Shown here: piece after piece, positions 44,301 through 59,400 of the stretch
Numbering within the stretch: position 1 is the stretch's first letter
How the letters are laid out: the number at the start of each line of letters is the position of its first letter
Source of the DNA: Pithys albifrons albifrons
Taxonomy: Eukaryota; Chordata; Aves; Passeriformes; Thamnophilidae
NCBI RefSeq assembly: GCF_047495875.1
Contig: NC_092471.1
Coordinates: 12,049,001-12,113,000 of the forward strand
DNA: 64,000 nucleotides
Direction of reading: 5' to 3'
The notes under the pieces: model-generated
Told to the model about the DNA's origin: nothing
The model's database searches: none
What the model saw: only the letters and a program-made list of their open reading frames with translations
Position numbers and translations under genes: made by a program

Positions 44301-47233
44301 AGGTTGTATGCTGCTATATTTTGTTTGTGTGAACTAAATATAACCCAAGTTATCTTAAAACTTAATATATAGACATATGCAACTTGTTTTATCATTGGAT
44401 TTTGACTTGTTGCCTTTTGAAATCTGTTTTGGTAAAAGTGCCTTAATTCTCCAGGTTTATCAGAACAGCTGGTGCAGTTTTGTTTCTTAGGCAAGGGTAT
44501 CTCTCCAGCAGCTATGAGAAAACCAGCTTGGAATAAAGGCAAAAATCTTTTACTCCATTATACAGTTCCTTTTTACTATCAGACAGTCCCCATTATGGTC
44601 ATTTTGTCACGATAGTGTAATGGACACAAATCACAGTTTCATCTTCAGCAATAAATGACAACATAGAGAAATCCTGAATGCTGTCTGCTCTCACTTGCAC
44701 TTCTTGATAAGGTCCAGTGTGATTTCCAAGAAAAGTCATAACCTGGGCACAGTTCACCTCAGTTGCCTTCAATGTTTATTAACCATATTTTGGAAATTAT
44801 ACACATAGGAAAAATACAATCTTTTTCCCCTCTCCATGGATTAGCTGCATGTTTTTTTTTTTAAAAAACAAAGCAATGCTTCTTAGTTAATACATGAACT
44901 TACTGTTCCTGTGACAGCAATTGCAGCCTTCTCCTCCCCACTGACAAAAATTAAAATGAGCCCTTGCTCTGAAATTCTCAGTCTTGAGCAGTAACTGCTA
45001 AAAAAAGTCATTAAAACCTTCAGTGGAGTACATGTTTATTGCCCACAGCACCCTTGGCCATGGGGTGACAGAGGAGGCCTGGGCCCCACAGAGCTGCTGA
45101 AGGATTCTGGGGCAGGTAAACTGATGGAAATGAGGCTGATGGGGAAGGGCTGGCAATTGGAGTTCCCACTGTATGCTCCTGGCAGACAGTGGCATAGGTG
45201 GGAATAGGCTGGGCTGGAACTGGCTGGCAGTTTGGACAGGGACAGCAGAGGAGCTGGGTTACTGCAATAGAAACAATTCAGTAAAGACAAGGCACTTAAA
45301 ATGCGTGGGGCTCTGATCCCAGGAGATAAATTAATGGTGTTTGCATGTCTCCATGTTCAAAAATAAAGCCAAGTCCCTGCTGATACAAGACCTGACCACC
45401 ATCTTTTTTTTAGCACCACAGGAATCCAGTAGAGGAAAAATTCATTGTACTTTGCCAGTTACCTGCACGATTTTTCAAAAGTTGTGAGCTTTGCTCTGTG
45501 CACACAAATGTTTTTAAGTTGCATGTGCCTAACCCATGATGTAAATCCAACATGACCTGGCTGTGCCAGGACAGCTAAGAAGTAGACTGGGTATCCTGAA
45601 TGAAAAGATTGCCACTCAAGAGTGTTAAAATGCCTTAAGGATATTTGCAAAACACATCCAAAGTACTTGCTGATGTTTCACAGTTAGGAATGAGTGAAAT
45701 GAAAGATTACATTGTCCTTCACAAATTCCCTGTTCATCTCCAGTGTAGTTCAATTCCAGACCATGCAGAGCTCTCTGATCCCCATCTAGGAAGATAATTT
45801 TGTGTTATGCATGTAATAATCATTAAAGATAAAAATACTATCTCCTTAAAAGCAAGTATGTTCTTAAGTACTTTGCTGGACAGAGTTAGAGCCCTAGAAC
45901 ATCATAATGAAATCATACTTCAAAATAATGCCTAGTCTTGCATTAATAATAATTTTCTGAATAATTTTATCTTAAAGATTTTTAAGCCAAGGTGACAGTG
46001 TATTTGCGAGGCACTTTTTTGAAATGTCCTGGAATGTCAATAGATGAGGATTTGATGTGCTTCACTCTAGAAAGGTTATTAAGTTCAACTGAAGGAATTC
46101 ATTATAGATACAAGTATACAATTATCATGGCTTTCCCTGAAATTATACAAAGATAACCCAATTAGTGGCACTTCTCTTTAATTATGCCCTGAAGGAAAGT
46201 GTGACTAGTTAACAGTGCATCCAGTAGAAATACAGTTTTTTAAACTATCAGCAAAAAAGCCCAGGGGAAGCAGTTTACAATACAATGTGACTGTAGGAGT
46301 TTAAAATGCACATCCCATAACCACTTACTCCTGTGTCTGCATAAGCTCGTGTGGCTTCTAGTAAAGGCTCTACCTCTGAAACACAGCTTGAATAATTAGT
46401 GTGCCAAGGCTGCCTTAGAAAGGAAATATATGTTCATGGTAATAAAACATTTCTGGTGGCTGCATATCATTTGACTGCAAGTGGATAAGCACAGACCATG
46501 AAGTCAACATTTTACCTGGAATATATCTTAATGGAAAACTGTGAAAAACACTAGAGGTGTTTTGGATTCATCTTCACACCAAAAACTGCATTTTTTGTAG
46601 CTCTTTAAGGTCAACTGTGGATGACAGTCTGAATAAGAAATTATTACCTGTCACTGGAGGAAAGAATGTCCCATCTGTGTGATAAGCAAAGCAAAACATT
46701 AATTTTTCAGTCTTTCTAAGGAAATCAATTATCAATCATTGATGCATAGTGTTTCCAAGTGACCTACAACAAACAGTTTTTAGCTACTTGTGTATTTCAT
46801 AGGAGAATGAGTCTTCACTTCCTTACACTAGACCAAAACAGTTTGCAAAGACAGTAATTAAGCACAGCTTTGGAAAAGTCTCTCTGGATGATGACCGGCA
46901 TGGGCCTTGGACACGAGTGCTGTGAGGTGTCAGCTGCATTCCAGTCTGAATAAGGAACTTGCAAAGACCCTCTGAGGTAGCCATACACGATGGGAAAAAA
47001 ACACTGAAGTAAAAGCATAGCACCATGTTTCATTAAAAAGTGGTTTCAGAGCACTGGTCTTTCCCTCCTCTGTTTGCAAATTCCTGGACTTAGCACTTGA
47101 TTTTTGTGGAATTCTGGCTGGCTTGATTCACCCATCAAACACACACAAAACAGGTTTATGAATATACCCTTCTTCAATCAGTGATGTCTAATCTGGAGTA
47201 ACAAGGACTGTTAATGTAACTGCATTTCAGTTC
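44301..47233 (-). other. ATG4A-COL4A6 convergent spacer and COL4A6 3'UTR
   Basis: No additional gene is recognised. Part of it must be the COL4A6 3'UTR. Minus-strand AATAAA hexamers at 45035-45040 and 44775-44780 are candidate poly(A) signals and would give a 2.2-2.5 kb 3'UTR. Confidence 0.5.
45035..45040 (-). terminator. Candidate COL4A6 poly(A) signal
   Basis: TTTATT on the plus strand reads AATAAA on the minus strand. An alternative lies at 44775-44780. Neither is singled out by the sequence. Confidence 0.3.
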
Positions 47234-47494
47234 CTACAAGTTCTTCATGCACACCTGGCAGCGGCTGACGCGTGTCCGGAGCTGTCCTGCTTTCAGAGTC
47301 TCTGAGGGAGGAGCACCAACAAACTGCTGCGACTGCTCCACTGTCGTCAGCCAGAAGCTGTACTTGTTGGCAAAGTAATGACATGTTCCCCGAGCACCAT
47401 TGCACTCAATGAATGGAGTAGCACGGAAATCCTCCAGGCAGGAACCAGGTGAGACAAGGGACTGACCTCCACCTTCTGCCCCAGCTGCAGTGTG
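47234..47494 (-). CDS. COL4A6: COL4A6 last exon (end of NC1, stop)
   Basis: Encodes [19 protein letters not shown] through [10 protein letters not shown] and TAG. ATTTCAG acceptor; phase 0 start. Five NC1 cysteines. Confidence 0.97.
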   Translation of the reverse strand, partial: HTAAGAEGGGQSLVSPGSCLEDFRATPFIECNGARGTCHYFANKYSFWLTTVEQSQQFVGAPPSETLKAGQLRTRVSRCQVCMKNL

Positions 47495-50400
47495 CTGAAA
47501 TAGAGATGTCAAGTTAAGTGAGCTTGAAGGAACAGAATGGGAGGTGAACAGGGGACTCTGCCAGTTCTGATGTTAAAAGGAGTGAAACAGGCAACCAAAA
47601 TTATACCTTAGCTCTGGGTATCTGTCTTTTTAGTTAGGGCTAGAGGGCAAGAATCAAAGGAACGTACTTAGGCTGAATATACAGGCCTGGTATAATGGCA
47701 AACCAGCTTTTCCCTTGAAAGTTGGGAAAATTGGGAAACAAACATGTTTTTCTAACAATCTTACACTAATGAGCTGCCAGGAGACTGCAATGGAAAACTT
47801 TTTCCACTGAGAGGGAGGATTAAGTCAATACTGCAGAATACTTAGCATTTCCCCATTTAAAGGCATGGAGAACAAAGCATATCTGTGGCAGTACAGAACT
47901 AAAGCAGCAGTGTTACCACTGAACCTGATCAGGGCAGGTGCTAAACAGAACAAAGTAAGAGAGCTACAGCACCTCAGCAGATGAAGAAATGGACTGGTCT
48001 CCAGGTTCATGTAAGAAACTCATAGAATAGATCTCAGTGACCTCATCAAGAGGAGATCTAGAAATGTTTACAGCTGCCTTTGCATCAGCAGTAGTATCCT
48101 TACCATAAGGAAGGAGTATCCTATCCACAGGCTGCGCCAGCCCAAGGGACACGGTGGGATGGTGATGTCCTGGCTGTGCACAGCCACAGCCTGGGAAGGT
48201 GCTTCACACACAGAGCAACGACTGATGTACTGTGGGATCTGGACACTGTCCACTGGCATCATGGGGATGGGAGCAGTGGTGGAGAGCCAGTAGGACTTGT
48301 CATTTCGGCTGGCATAGTAGCACACTTCGTTGATGTTGCAGTAAATAAAAGGCATGGTGCTGAAGCGAGGCAAGCAGGAGCCAGCAAAACCTGGAAAAAT
48401 TGGAGGAGGGGTCAGACCAGGCACCTGCCAGACACTAACTTGCACACACCACCTTAGTGGTGGAGGATGGCATGAGTGACACTACTCCCAGTATGGATCC
48501 TGGCCAAGCAGGCTGCCACCACCTTTACTACAGCCCTCTGCACTACCAGTGAGGATTGCTCCTTGGAAACAGGATTCTGGCATATGTTGTTTACACCTGA
48601 AAGAATTCTGTCAACTCACCAAGATCCTGGTTGTGTGACTTTTCCTGTCCCTCCACGTACAACAAACTGTAACCATCCCAGAGCTTATTCATGCCTATGG
48701 GACATGGTGGGATTTGGTCTGACTGACTGTGCTTCACCAAAGTGTATCCAACGCCCACGCTCCGACCAGGCATTCCCGGCAAACCAAGTGAGCCTGGCTT
48801 CCCAGCAACACCTAGGAGACAGAAAAGGAGTCACCATCACTAGTACACAGTGTGCCCATCAGCTGGCCCCACACCCCACTTTGGCATTGCTGTCATTGTG
48901 TTTAACTCAGTCTTGTACAATGAGGAGCCTGAGTTTTGATGGCTGTTATATGAATAAATAGACTTACCAGTTTCAAAAGCAGTTATTTCATAGCAGCACT
49001 CACCCATCCCTACCTCATTAATTTCTTTCTTTGCCCAACAATGTGTATCTCCCAGTACAGTAATTCTGAGGATCTCAAAGCACCACCCCAAACCTAATGA
49101 ATTAATTTTTGCTGTAGTGCTCTCCAGGATGATATCCTTTCTCTTTCTCACTGTGCCTTTCCTCTACTGTCCAACGCTCACAGCTGTGGTCACTGTGAAT
49201 ACTGTATCACTCTTTTACAGCTTCAAGATGATTCACAAAACACTAAAACCAAAAGGTGTTCAGACTTGCACCTAGGGAAACACCAGCAGTGACAGCAACC
49301 ATGATGTGACAGAACTTTCCTCGCTGAAGACTCAATTTCCTTCATCACAGATACAAAACAGGATCACTGACATCCCCAGGTCTTCCTAAGGTAATTGGGT
49401 GTTGGGGAGGGTCTCTGCAGAAAGCTGTAAGCAAACAGAATTCTACTGATTGCTTCTTTTTGATCTGTCCTCCCCAAACAATAAAATTACCTTCAAACCC
49501 CTGTGGTCCAGGGACACCTGAAGGTCCTGGATCCCCAACTATGCCAGGTGTTCCAGGCAAGCCATCACGTCCTTTCAAACCAGATCTTCCTGGCAGACCT
49601 TTTGCACCTGAAATACAATACAATTATTAGCATCACTATTTCCCCATACTAAAGCCTTCACTCCTATGATCATATTCTAGAAGGGAAATACGTTAGCAGC
49701 CATTCTGAAAGCTTGCTTTTCACCAGCTGTGGTTACAAACAACCACCTCCATCAGGGACTGCACCTGATCCCATTGATTGTCTGTTAAAGGATTGAGAGG
49801 TGCAGCTGAATATTACTCACAGCTGAAAATAGTATCGTATCAGCAACATCACAGACTGCTACATTTCAGTGCTCTGCGTGTACTTTTTACCTGGTTTTCC
49901 AGATGGGCCCTGGAATCCAGGATCTCCATCAAAGCCAGGGACACCATCAATTCCTGGCAGACCAGGTAAGCCTGCAGGGGCTGTGACTTCTTCTGGCTGT
50001 GGGGTTAGTCCTGGAGCCCCCGGTCTCCCAGGGGGACCTGCACATAGGGCAAATGACAGTGTAAATACCGCATGAAAATAATGGTTTTGATGCTAATCCT
50101 GATAGAAAGGAGAAGAATGCAAAATTAAAATCCCCTTTGTTAAAATCAGCACTGGAGATCTTGTAAAAAGTATGCCAAGCTCTTTCAAACTTACTTCAAT
50201 CTGTAAGAAACTAAGAGTCTCCCAAATAAGCCCATTAAGGGGGCTCTGAAATCCTCCCCAGCCCAAACCATGTGGAATAAATTACAGCTTTTTAAATCCT
50301 CCAGCACTCACCTCGACGGCCCATTTCACCTTTCAGCCCAGCATAACCAGGATCCCCTGGAGGCCCATCTTTACCTGGCATCCCCATAAGGCCAGGCTCA

Positions 50401-53400
50401 CCTCTTGCACCTGCAAAGACACACAGCTGAAGACCTCAGGGGCTGCACATGCTCCTGATTCTGTCTCACAGCTGGGGCTCTGCTAAACACCCTGATGGCA
50501 GCACCAGCATTTCGGCTGTGAGGTGGAGGGGACCACTAACCTTAAGGAACTTTGTGCCCATTTTGACATCCAGAATGGCTGCAGAACCTCAGGACAAAAA
50601 TTTCCACTGCTACCTAATTACACTTTTTTGAAAGTAGTCCTCCTCTTCCTTGAGTAACCCAGGGACAGTGTTTGGGGAGAACACATCTTTTCTATTTGGA
50701 ATCCATCACTATGCACAGCACAGAGTGATGGGGATCTGCCAGCCTACAAGAACAGCAGACAGTTCTTCATCTGGCAATGGTTCTCTATCCTTTCCTGGCA
50801 TTTGAGCTGTGTGGTTTCTTGGAAACCTTGCTCCTGGAGTTCTTGTGTGCAGCTGCCCTTCAACCTCCTTTGGTATAGACCAAAGAGAGAGCAACATGCT
50901 CTCTGTCCTAGCCTAGAACATCTCTTAAGTCCTAAAATCCTCTTAGCCTCTTGTGGAAACCTAAATTCACCATCCTAATGCCAGTAGGTAAAACCTGCAT
51001 GAGCCAAAAGGGAAGATTTTGATATCAAACTCAGCTGTTACACCTGAATGAGGGTCACACTGACCACCGGACAGCCATTCATACTTTGGGGGTGACATCT
51101 GCCAAACCACACCCAGGCCGTTTCAAGGCAGCATTACCTTTGAATCCAGATGCTCCAGGTAGTCCAACTGGACCAGTGAGTCCTACATCACCCTTAATGC
51201 CTCGCAAGCCAAGAACACCAGGGAAACCTGGACTGCCTGTGTCACCTTGGTCAGAAGCTGGACCAGGAGGCCCTCGTGGTCCTGGAGGACCTGGAAAACC
51301 TAGAGACAAGAAGAGTTAATTAGAAAAATCTATTCCTGGGGCAAAGTAAATGCTGGAGCTACCCCAAACATGTCTTTCTAGAGGACAGTCATTGTTTGGG
51401 TGTCTACATTTCAAAGGGTGTCATCCTCCCAAAGGAAACGACCCAGACCCCACCTGCTTATATCCACTTAGGTCTCAAACTCTTTAATCCTTTTAACCAC
51501 AGTAATCCAGATTCAAATTCTGGACCTGAGCATAGCCCTTGCCCTACCTGGTAGCTCCTGGTGACTCAGAAATTCCCTAAGAGAAAGAGAGCAGTGGCTT
51601 CAAATCTTTGGCCAGGGAAAGGTCTCAGCCTCTCCAATGAGGTTGTGAGGTACTGAATGGCTACCAATGCCACCACGATAAAACTTTCAAACTACACACA
51701 TACCTGAACTCCCATCAATTCCTGGATGGCCAGCATCTCCAGGTCTCCCAGGTATATCAGAAGGAAGAGAAGCTCCAGGTGTTCCTGGCAAGCCAGGCAG
51801 TCCCATAGGACCAGGGGGACCTAGAATAAGAAATCCAAAGTTAGAGAGTCTGCCCAAAGGTCTTCATGGATTTTCACAGACATGGACAGAAGTAATGGCT
51901 GAGAAGTATTTCCATTGAGATGAACAAAGAGACATCTCACTACATGAGGGAAATATTACATATTGTGCTGTTCAGGAGAGGTACAGATACTTTAAGAACT
52001 GTGTAACTGTTTCTCAAATACAGGGCCACATAGCAGATTTAACATTTACTTGTCAGACTTCTAGCTACCTTCGTAGCTTCAGGGGTTCTCTTTGGTAATT
52101 CTGCTGACCATGCAACCCATTAACTTGAGCTGCAATACATCTTGCTTCCAGAACATCAATATTTACCCACGTCTCCTGATGAGCCTTTTGGTCCAGGAAA
52201 TCCTACAGCTCCTCTAGCCAAGCCTGGAGAACCTTCTTCACCCTTTGGACCTGGGAGACCTCCAGGTCCTTTCAGTCCAGGTTCACTCAGACCTAATTAA
52301 ACATGGTTAACAAAGATAAGAGACCCTATTCAAAATGGCCTAAAGGCAGTTAAATTATTACACAAAATAAGTGGTAATGAGAAATTAGCCATTTACTGCT
52401 GTCTCTGCTGTTTTCAGTAGAGCAACTGCGTGAGAAGTGGTGCCTCATGTGCTACTCTGGCTGTGCAGAGTGAATTTAAACAGTCTGTGAAATGCTGAGA
52501 GAGAAGCACCTGACTGTTCTGGTCTTCCCTCAAGCTCTTGCACAAGAATGGGAAAATAGCAGTCCCATGACAGGATTTGCCTGCCAGCCTGTGTGCTGTG
52601 TCTCTCAAGAGGACACAATGTAGGCTCAAACTTCTGGTCTTTAAATAACCTCATGTGCTCCGCGCTCCGAAGCAGAGAGCTCCCTTTGCACAGGCTGCTG
52701 CAGAGGGCACACAGGCACCAGCAGTGCATGGCAGAGGCTCCCAGGAAAAGCTGCAGGGAGATGTTCAGCATGTCACTCCAAGGAAACACTAAGCAACTCC
52801 CTCAGGAAAATTGTGGAGGATCTCTATGTTGTAACTCACTACCTTTTGATAGGTAATGTTTTAAACTAAGTAAACACAGGTATTGTTTGAGCTGTACACA
52901 TGAAGACTGCCCATTTTCATGCATTGAACAGCTGCCACAAATTTTAAGTGCTACTTTACAAATTGTTAAAGGACACTTGTAATGGAAAAGTCTTTTTAGT
53001 AAGGTCTTTCTTTCTTCACTTCATTTAATAAAACACTGTTCGCAAAACAGAACCATATTCTACTCCATATAAGAAAAATAAGAAAAAGTCCAGCAAAAGC
53101 TTCCTAAAAGCAGATTCTGGAATCTATTCAAAGAAATCAGCTCCTGATTTTACCATGTCTTCCTTGAGCTCCCTATAATGGAGGACTCTGAAAAGCAGTA
53201 TGGAAACATTTCAACACTAAGCCAAACTGAAAGCAAGTATTTGGGGCTGCCCTGCTCAAACTAAATATCCATTAGAAATGGAAGAGTTTTATGATTTCAC
53301 TCCATCAGTTTTCCAGCAGTGACATAGTTCTTCAGGAATTCAAGGAGAACCATCACCAGAAAAGCCTCTTCAGCTTCACAGGCTGCATCCTGTTCTTATT

Positions 53401-56400
53401 GGCACTGAAGAATTTGTTCATGCACATTCAGTATCCTGAGGTCTTTTTTTCAGGTCATAATTAAATCCAGAACTGGGTGAAACGGGGGATTTTTGTGGGA
53501 AACACTGCTCTCATGATGGAGCAGTGTATGCACTTACCCAGCTATTACACTTCTACTACACATTTCCTTTACCTGGTGTTCCAGGAGATCCTTTTGTGCC
53601 TGGCAAGCCATTCAGACCATTTAACCCAGGAAATCCAGGAAACCCTGAGGAGACAATGGGAACACATAGGTGAGCAAACAAGCAAATGATCTAGTTAGAT
53701 GGAAATGCATAAGACATGGAGAAAAGGGCTGAAAGAAATCTGACCCACAGGGGAACACAATACGGCATGTGAAGTTTTCCTTCACACAAAAGGCCCCTTC
53801 ATGGAAACTCTTCCCACTGTTCTCACCAGTTTTACCCCTCAGTGAACACCCATCAGCGTTTCAAATCAAGCAAAAGCCCCTCCCTTTCCAATCACTCCTC
53901 TGCTCATATCCAGCAGCTGGTGCCTGCACAGTGTTGCTGAGAGCAGAGCTGATTTCCCACGCACAGCTGGCCCACCCACCAGTGCTGCCTGCTGTGATCA
54001 ACTTGGCCAAAACACTGGTTTTCAGATCCAGCCTCTCCCTCCATGTGCAGGATCCAGATATACCTTTAGGTCCTGCTGTTCCATGAGCTCCAGGGAATCC
54101 AACAGATCCTGGCTGTCCTGGAGGTCCTGGTGGCCCAGGGACTCCTCTTGGTCCAGCATTTCCAGGGATTCCTAAAAGCAAGCAGAAAAACATTTCTGTA
54201 CTACACATCACACCCAGGCTAAAACAGCTCACAGCTCCATCTTACAGCTTCTGTTCCTACCCTTGACTCATATGATGGACCAAAAACCTACTATTTAAAC
54301 AAAGCAAAACCAGATCCAAATCTCTCCTCACTGCCACTACTAGCATCACACTTATATTTGATGGTTCTTTTTTTAATTGCATTCTTCATCATCCACTAAG
54401 TGACAAAACATATTGTTACCACAAAATGGTTCACATAACAAGTAACTAATTAAATTGTTTTTCAAATAAAATATTTCAAGAACAACTTCATTGTTCTCCA
54501 GCCTTTAATCTTGACAACTTTTTAGGAATCTACCTGCTGGTTACCCCACAACCCAAAGACATGTGTAGCCATCCTTGTGGGTAGGTTTGGCTCTAGAGAG
54601 GGAGCAAACAGAAGTGTTGTGATGAAAGAGTTGTGAAGAAGCTGCTACCGCTTGTACCTAACGGAGATCTTTCCTGTTTATTAATGGAATTCCTTTAGGT
54701 TTCAGTCGTGGAGGATTCACCATATTTGACTGACAGGACAAGGTGACACCTTACACTAATGTCAAAATTAATTATCATCTTGCCAACCTTCTTGTTTAAG
54801 CCTCAGCTGAGACAGACCAAACAGGACTAAGGGAACACCAAGGGGAGGTTGTTCTACACCGTGAGCTGCAGAACTTAAGAGGCCCTGTCCAGTACCTGCT
54901 GGTCCTTCTTGGCCAAGATCTCCTGGGCTGCCTTTGGGTCCATTCACCCCAGAGTTTCCTGGGTAGCCTGGTTCACCCTTGACTCCTTCTCTCCCTCTCT
55001 CTCCTGCAAGAATAAAAACATACAGCACCAGTCAGACTGGAGGAAGGTGTGAAGAGGGTGAGAAACACAATATGTTGACGTTGCAGCACTAGTATCTGCT
55101 TAGCCATGGTCTGGGCCCTGAGCTGGACTCCCAGGATGCCAAATACCAGTGCAAGTTCACAAGTTCCTCCTCAAGAAGTGATGAGGACTCAGCATTAGAA
55201 TTGGGCTGGTCCCAGACATGTTCATTGTCATCCAGATTTGTGCCCCATCCAGATTCCAGATTCCTCAAATCTCACTTCCAGGAGAGGGCTAAAGTATTTA
55301 AATTCACAGATTACAAAAATACCCAAATTTCGCAATGCCATCCAGTTCAGTTTCTAGAATTTCCTCTTCAAGTGAGCAATGAAGGGTTATTTTACCTGGG
55401 AACCCTGGGTCCCCTCGCTCTCCTTTTACTCCAGCAATGCCAGGAACACCAACAGTATCTCCCTGGTCACCTGGAAAAGAAAGGAAAGACCATTCTGTAA
55501 TTGATTATGGACAGCAGTTTCCAGGGCTGCTCAATGGCCTTGTTTATGAAAATAAACCTTGTTATACTTCAAATTCATGAAGCAAACAAAGACAATAGAA
55601 AGTCATGCACCTGAGCCTGAAAACACAACCAGCACTGGATGCAGATCCACTAATACAAATGCCTCAGACAGACATTTACAGGTAATTGCACAACATCCTG
55701 CACTTCCCCCTTTTGACATGAAGAGATGAGAGAAACCTCTTGCACTGGTTCACATGTTGCTGTGACCAAAGTTTCATTGGACCATAAAGTAGTTAGGCTT
55801 GGGATGGGTCTTGTCTGAATGAAGTCCCTTACAAGGAGATGTGTATTTGGAGCCAGTGACTGGAGAGCAATGGACACTTCCAGAACCCTACTCATTCCTG
55901 TATAGCATTGCTATTAGGACTGTGCATGATGAAAGACCATGTACACTGTGGAAGATTTCTTACCCTTTGGGCCAGGAAGGCCAATAGGTCCTGGGAATCC
56001 AAGTGTTCCTGTGATGCCATCTGAACCCTGAAAAAAACCCAACCAAAATCATACTTTGCTTTTTATTCTTGTTGTTTCAAGTTTGAGTCATGTGGGATAA
56101 CAGAACATGAAGATGTAAGAAGAAATACTACATTTGTAGTAATAATTAATAGTAATGATTAGTAGGAACCAAACAAAAACAATCTGGAAGTTTTGTAAGG
56201 AAAACTCCTGCCAGCTTCTGCTGCTTTGCTACAAAAGTACCAGTCAGAACACAGGATTCTCCTAAGAGCATCAGAGAAGATGAAGATACTTAAGAAGGTA
56301 TTTACCCTCTCTCCTGGCATTCCTGGAAATCCCATGATACCATGTGTGCCCTTCTGCCCTGGCAGCCCAGGTTGTCCAGGTGGGCCAGGAAAGCCTGAGT

Positions 56401-59400
56401 CACCATGAACACCTCTCTCTTTGCTTGCTGAGCCAACTGGACCAGGGAGACCAGGCTGTCCACGGCTTCCTGGGATTCCTTTATCACCTGGGTTATACAG
56501 AAGAGCATCATTTCAGTTAATAATACATTCAGCTCATTTGGGTCAACTGGCTTATTACCCAAAGCTCTTTAAATCTGCAAAATGGAGCTTCAAAGAAAAA
56601 CTGTTTACTTAAAATTCAGAATCGTTATATGCAAATCTTGCTGGAATGGGAGTGGCAGAACAGAAAACAGTAATACTGCAGGCACTGTCAGAAGGACAGA
56701 CCATGTGCCACTGAAAACAAGCCCAGTCACTGAACAACTGATACTGGAGACTAATTGCAATGTTGTGAAGTACCTCTAGGTCCAGGGAATCCTCCAAGTC
56801 CAGCTAGCCCAGGATCTCCTTTGTCTCCTTTGATTTGCAGTGCCTGTTCTGAAGTCCCAAGAACAGGAAGACCTGGTGGACCTATATCACCTCTGTCACC
56901 TAAAGAAATAAGAAGTGAGGAAATCTTGCAAAATAATCTAGCAGAGAAAGGGTATAGCACTAGAAGCCTGCAGATCAAAAGCGATCTTCCACGTCTCCTG
57001 ATGCAAATTCATCAGTAAGAGCTCAGCATATTTATCAAGTAGGCTTAAGTATTTCACAAGGAAGAAAAGAGCTAGAAAAAAGGTATCAGACTCAGACATC
57101 TCAGAACAGCTTCCTAAATCCCTCTGCTGCACAGTTAGTAAAAGCATTTCAGCTGTTTCTCACCTTTTTGGCCTTGAAGGCCCACAACTCCTGGGCTTCC
57201 TTTTCCTCCAGCCGTGCCAAGAGTTCCTTTAAACCCATTCACTCCAGGGACACCAGGCAGCCCTGGCAAGCCAGGGAAACCAAGGAGACCAGAAGACCCT
57301 TTCTCGCCTGCACAGAAATGTTGAGCAATAGAAAGGGATGATTAGTCTCTCTGGTACACTGCACACCCACCCAGGTGGCAGGTGAAGGCTGCCTGGGTCC
57401 GGCCGGGCACCCAAATCCAGGCAGTCAAACTTCATGACACAAGCACAGCACTGTCCCTTCTTTCCCAGGGCCCCAGTCATGATGCTTTCAACCAGCACTT
57501 CTCAGTTCACCTTTGAGAGCCTGCTCCTGATTCCACTGCAGAGCAAACCCAACCAATCTCCTAGAGAGCAACATGCAGATCCATAGCTCTGCTGCTCTCT
57601 GCTTAAAATGACACAGAACCCTCCAAGCAACCAACTACTGTTTTGGTGCTTAATGACCACACAGATTGTAAAGTTTTACTTTCCATTTGATTTGTGCTTC
57701 ATTCTCTCTTTTTTTTGCTATAAATTTCATTCAGTGTTCATAATATCTTCAACTTTCCTGCCTTTCTCTCTTGCTTTACACATCCCTTATCCACAAGGGC
57801 CAGAGACCTTTAAGACAGATTTCCCTATGACCATTATCTGATAATTAAATAGGATTAATTAAATAATTCATAACTCAGCAGCAAAACAAATGCAGTCCAA
57901 TGATAGTTGGCAATTCATTCTGTTCTGACAAATTGCACCTGAAATCACTATTAACAAAGTTACTTTCTTGTGGGCACAGTAATCTCAAGACTGAAACACA
58001 TACCTTTAGGCCCAGAGAAACCTGGACGTCCATCTTGACCAAAAGGTCCAGGTGGCCCTAAGAATCCTGTTTCCCCAGGAGATCCTGGAGCACCATCAAG
58101 ACCTGGGAAGCCTTTCATACCAGCAGGGCCTTGTGGACCTACATCCCCCATCACACCTTTGACTCCAGGAAGTCCTGAATCAATACAAGAAAGAACTCAC
58201 TAGAGTATATTGCACAAACACAGCACAGCTTGTGGCAGCTTCCCAGGCTCTTTAAACACAGCATTGTTTTTAATGACAAATGGACCTTATTGCACATGCA
58301 GCCTACCAGAAGGCATAAAGCTTAGAATTGCAAAAGCATTAGTCATCTAATAATAAAATACCTATGAAGAGGGTTACTGCCTACATCACTACACAACTGG
58401 CAAGGGTGAAACCCCTTATGATGTGTCCATTTTTGACTACCAGATACTATCCTGTAGTGCACAGTCTTACCTTTATCACCAAGGCAGCCAAACCAGAACT
58501 GGGAACATCACTAATGCCAGCTTCTGCTACCTACCCCAGCCTCGGGGTGGTAACCAGAGGTAACTGGAGAGGCTTGTTTTCACAAGTTTCTTTTCCACCT
58601 TGGTAGTTAAAGTGTACTTCTCAAGAGCAAATGGCTCACTAGAGGAACAAGCTCATTGTGCTGCCACAAAACCAACACCATATGCACCACTTTGCCTCTA
58701 AATGTTTCTAGCTGAAGCTTTGTAACAGTTTAAAATTTTAAATAAAGGCTTAAACCACTGAAAAGAGAATGCTCAGATCCAAAGGAATGAAGAGAAGGAA
58801 AAAATCAAGTGGCTTCTGAAAAATGGTTTTTGCAGCCATAGCACACAATATTTGAGCTTTGTTAAACTCAGGGCTTAAATATTTTAAGCTACAACCCTGT
58901 GGTTTTTTAAGCAGAGGATGAAAGGGCTGCCTTATTTAAGAAGACAAAGAACACACACACTTAAAATCTCTGTGTATTAAGGATTTCCTTATAGGCTTGA
59001 GGCTTCATTACTGTCTGAGCATTCTAATTACAATGGTTCTTTGCAGTGATAAGGGGTATCACCTATGGTCAATGCAAGTCTTGTAGCATTAAAAGCTGGG
59101 TTGTTAGTCCATGAGCTTTTGTGCTACACTGCATTTTCTCACCTTGACAGCCTATGTGAAGAACCCATAACCAAACAGTGTGACATCAGAAATGGAGAGG
59201 TGATGATAAATGGAATAGAAACATGGTGAAGGAAAAAACAGACAAAATATGTAAACAGAAAGAACAAGGATACAAAAGAAATTAATGATTCAGAGAGACA
59301 ACAGCTGCAAAAAAACTTAATTATTTGGAGCTTATCATCCTAGCAATGGGAGGTTTTTAAAAACAGCTGAAGAAAAGTCATATATGGCATACGGACCATA

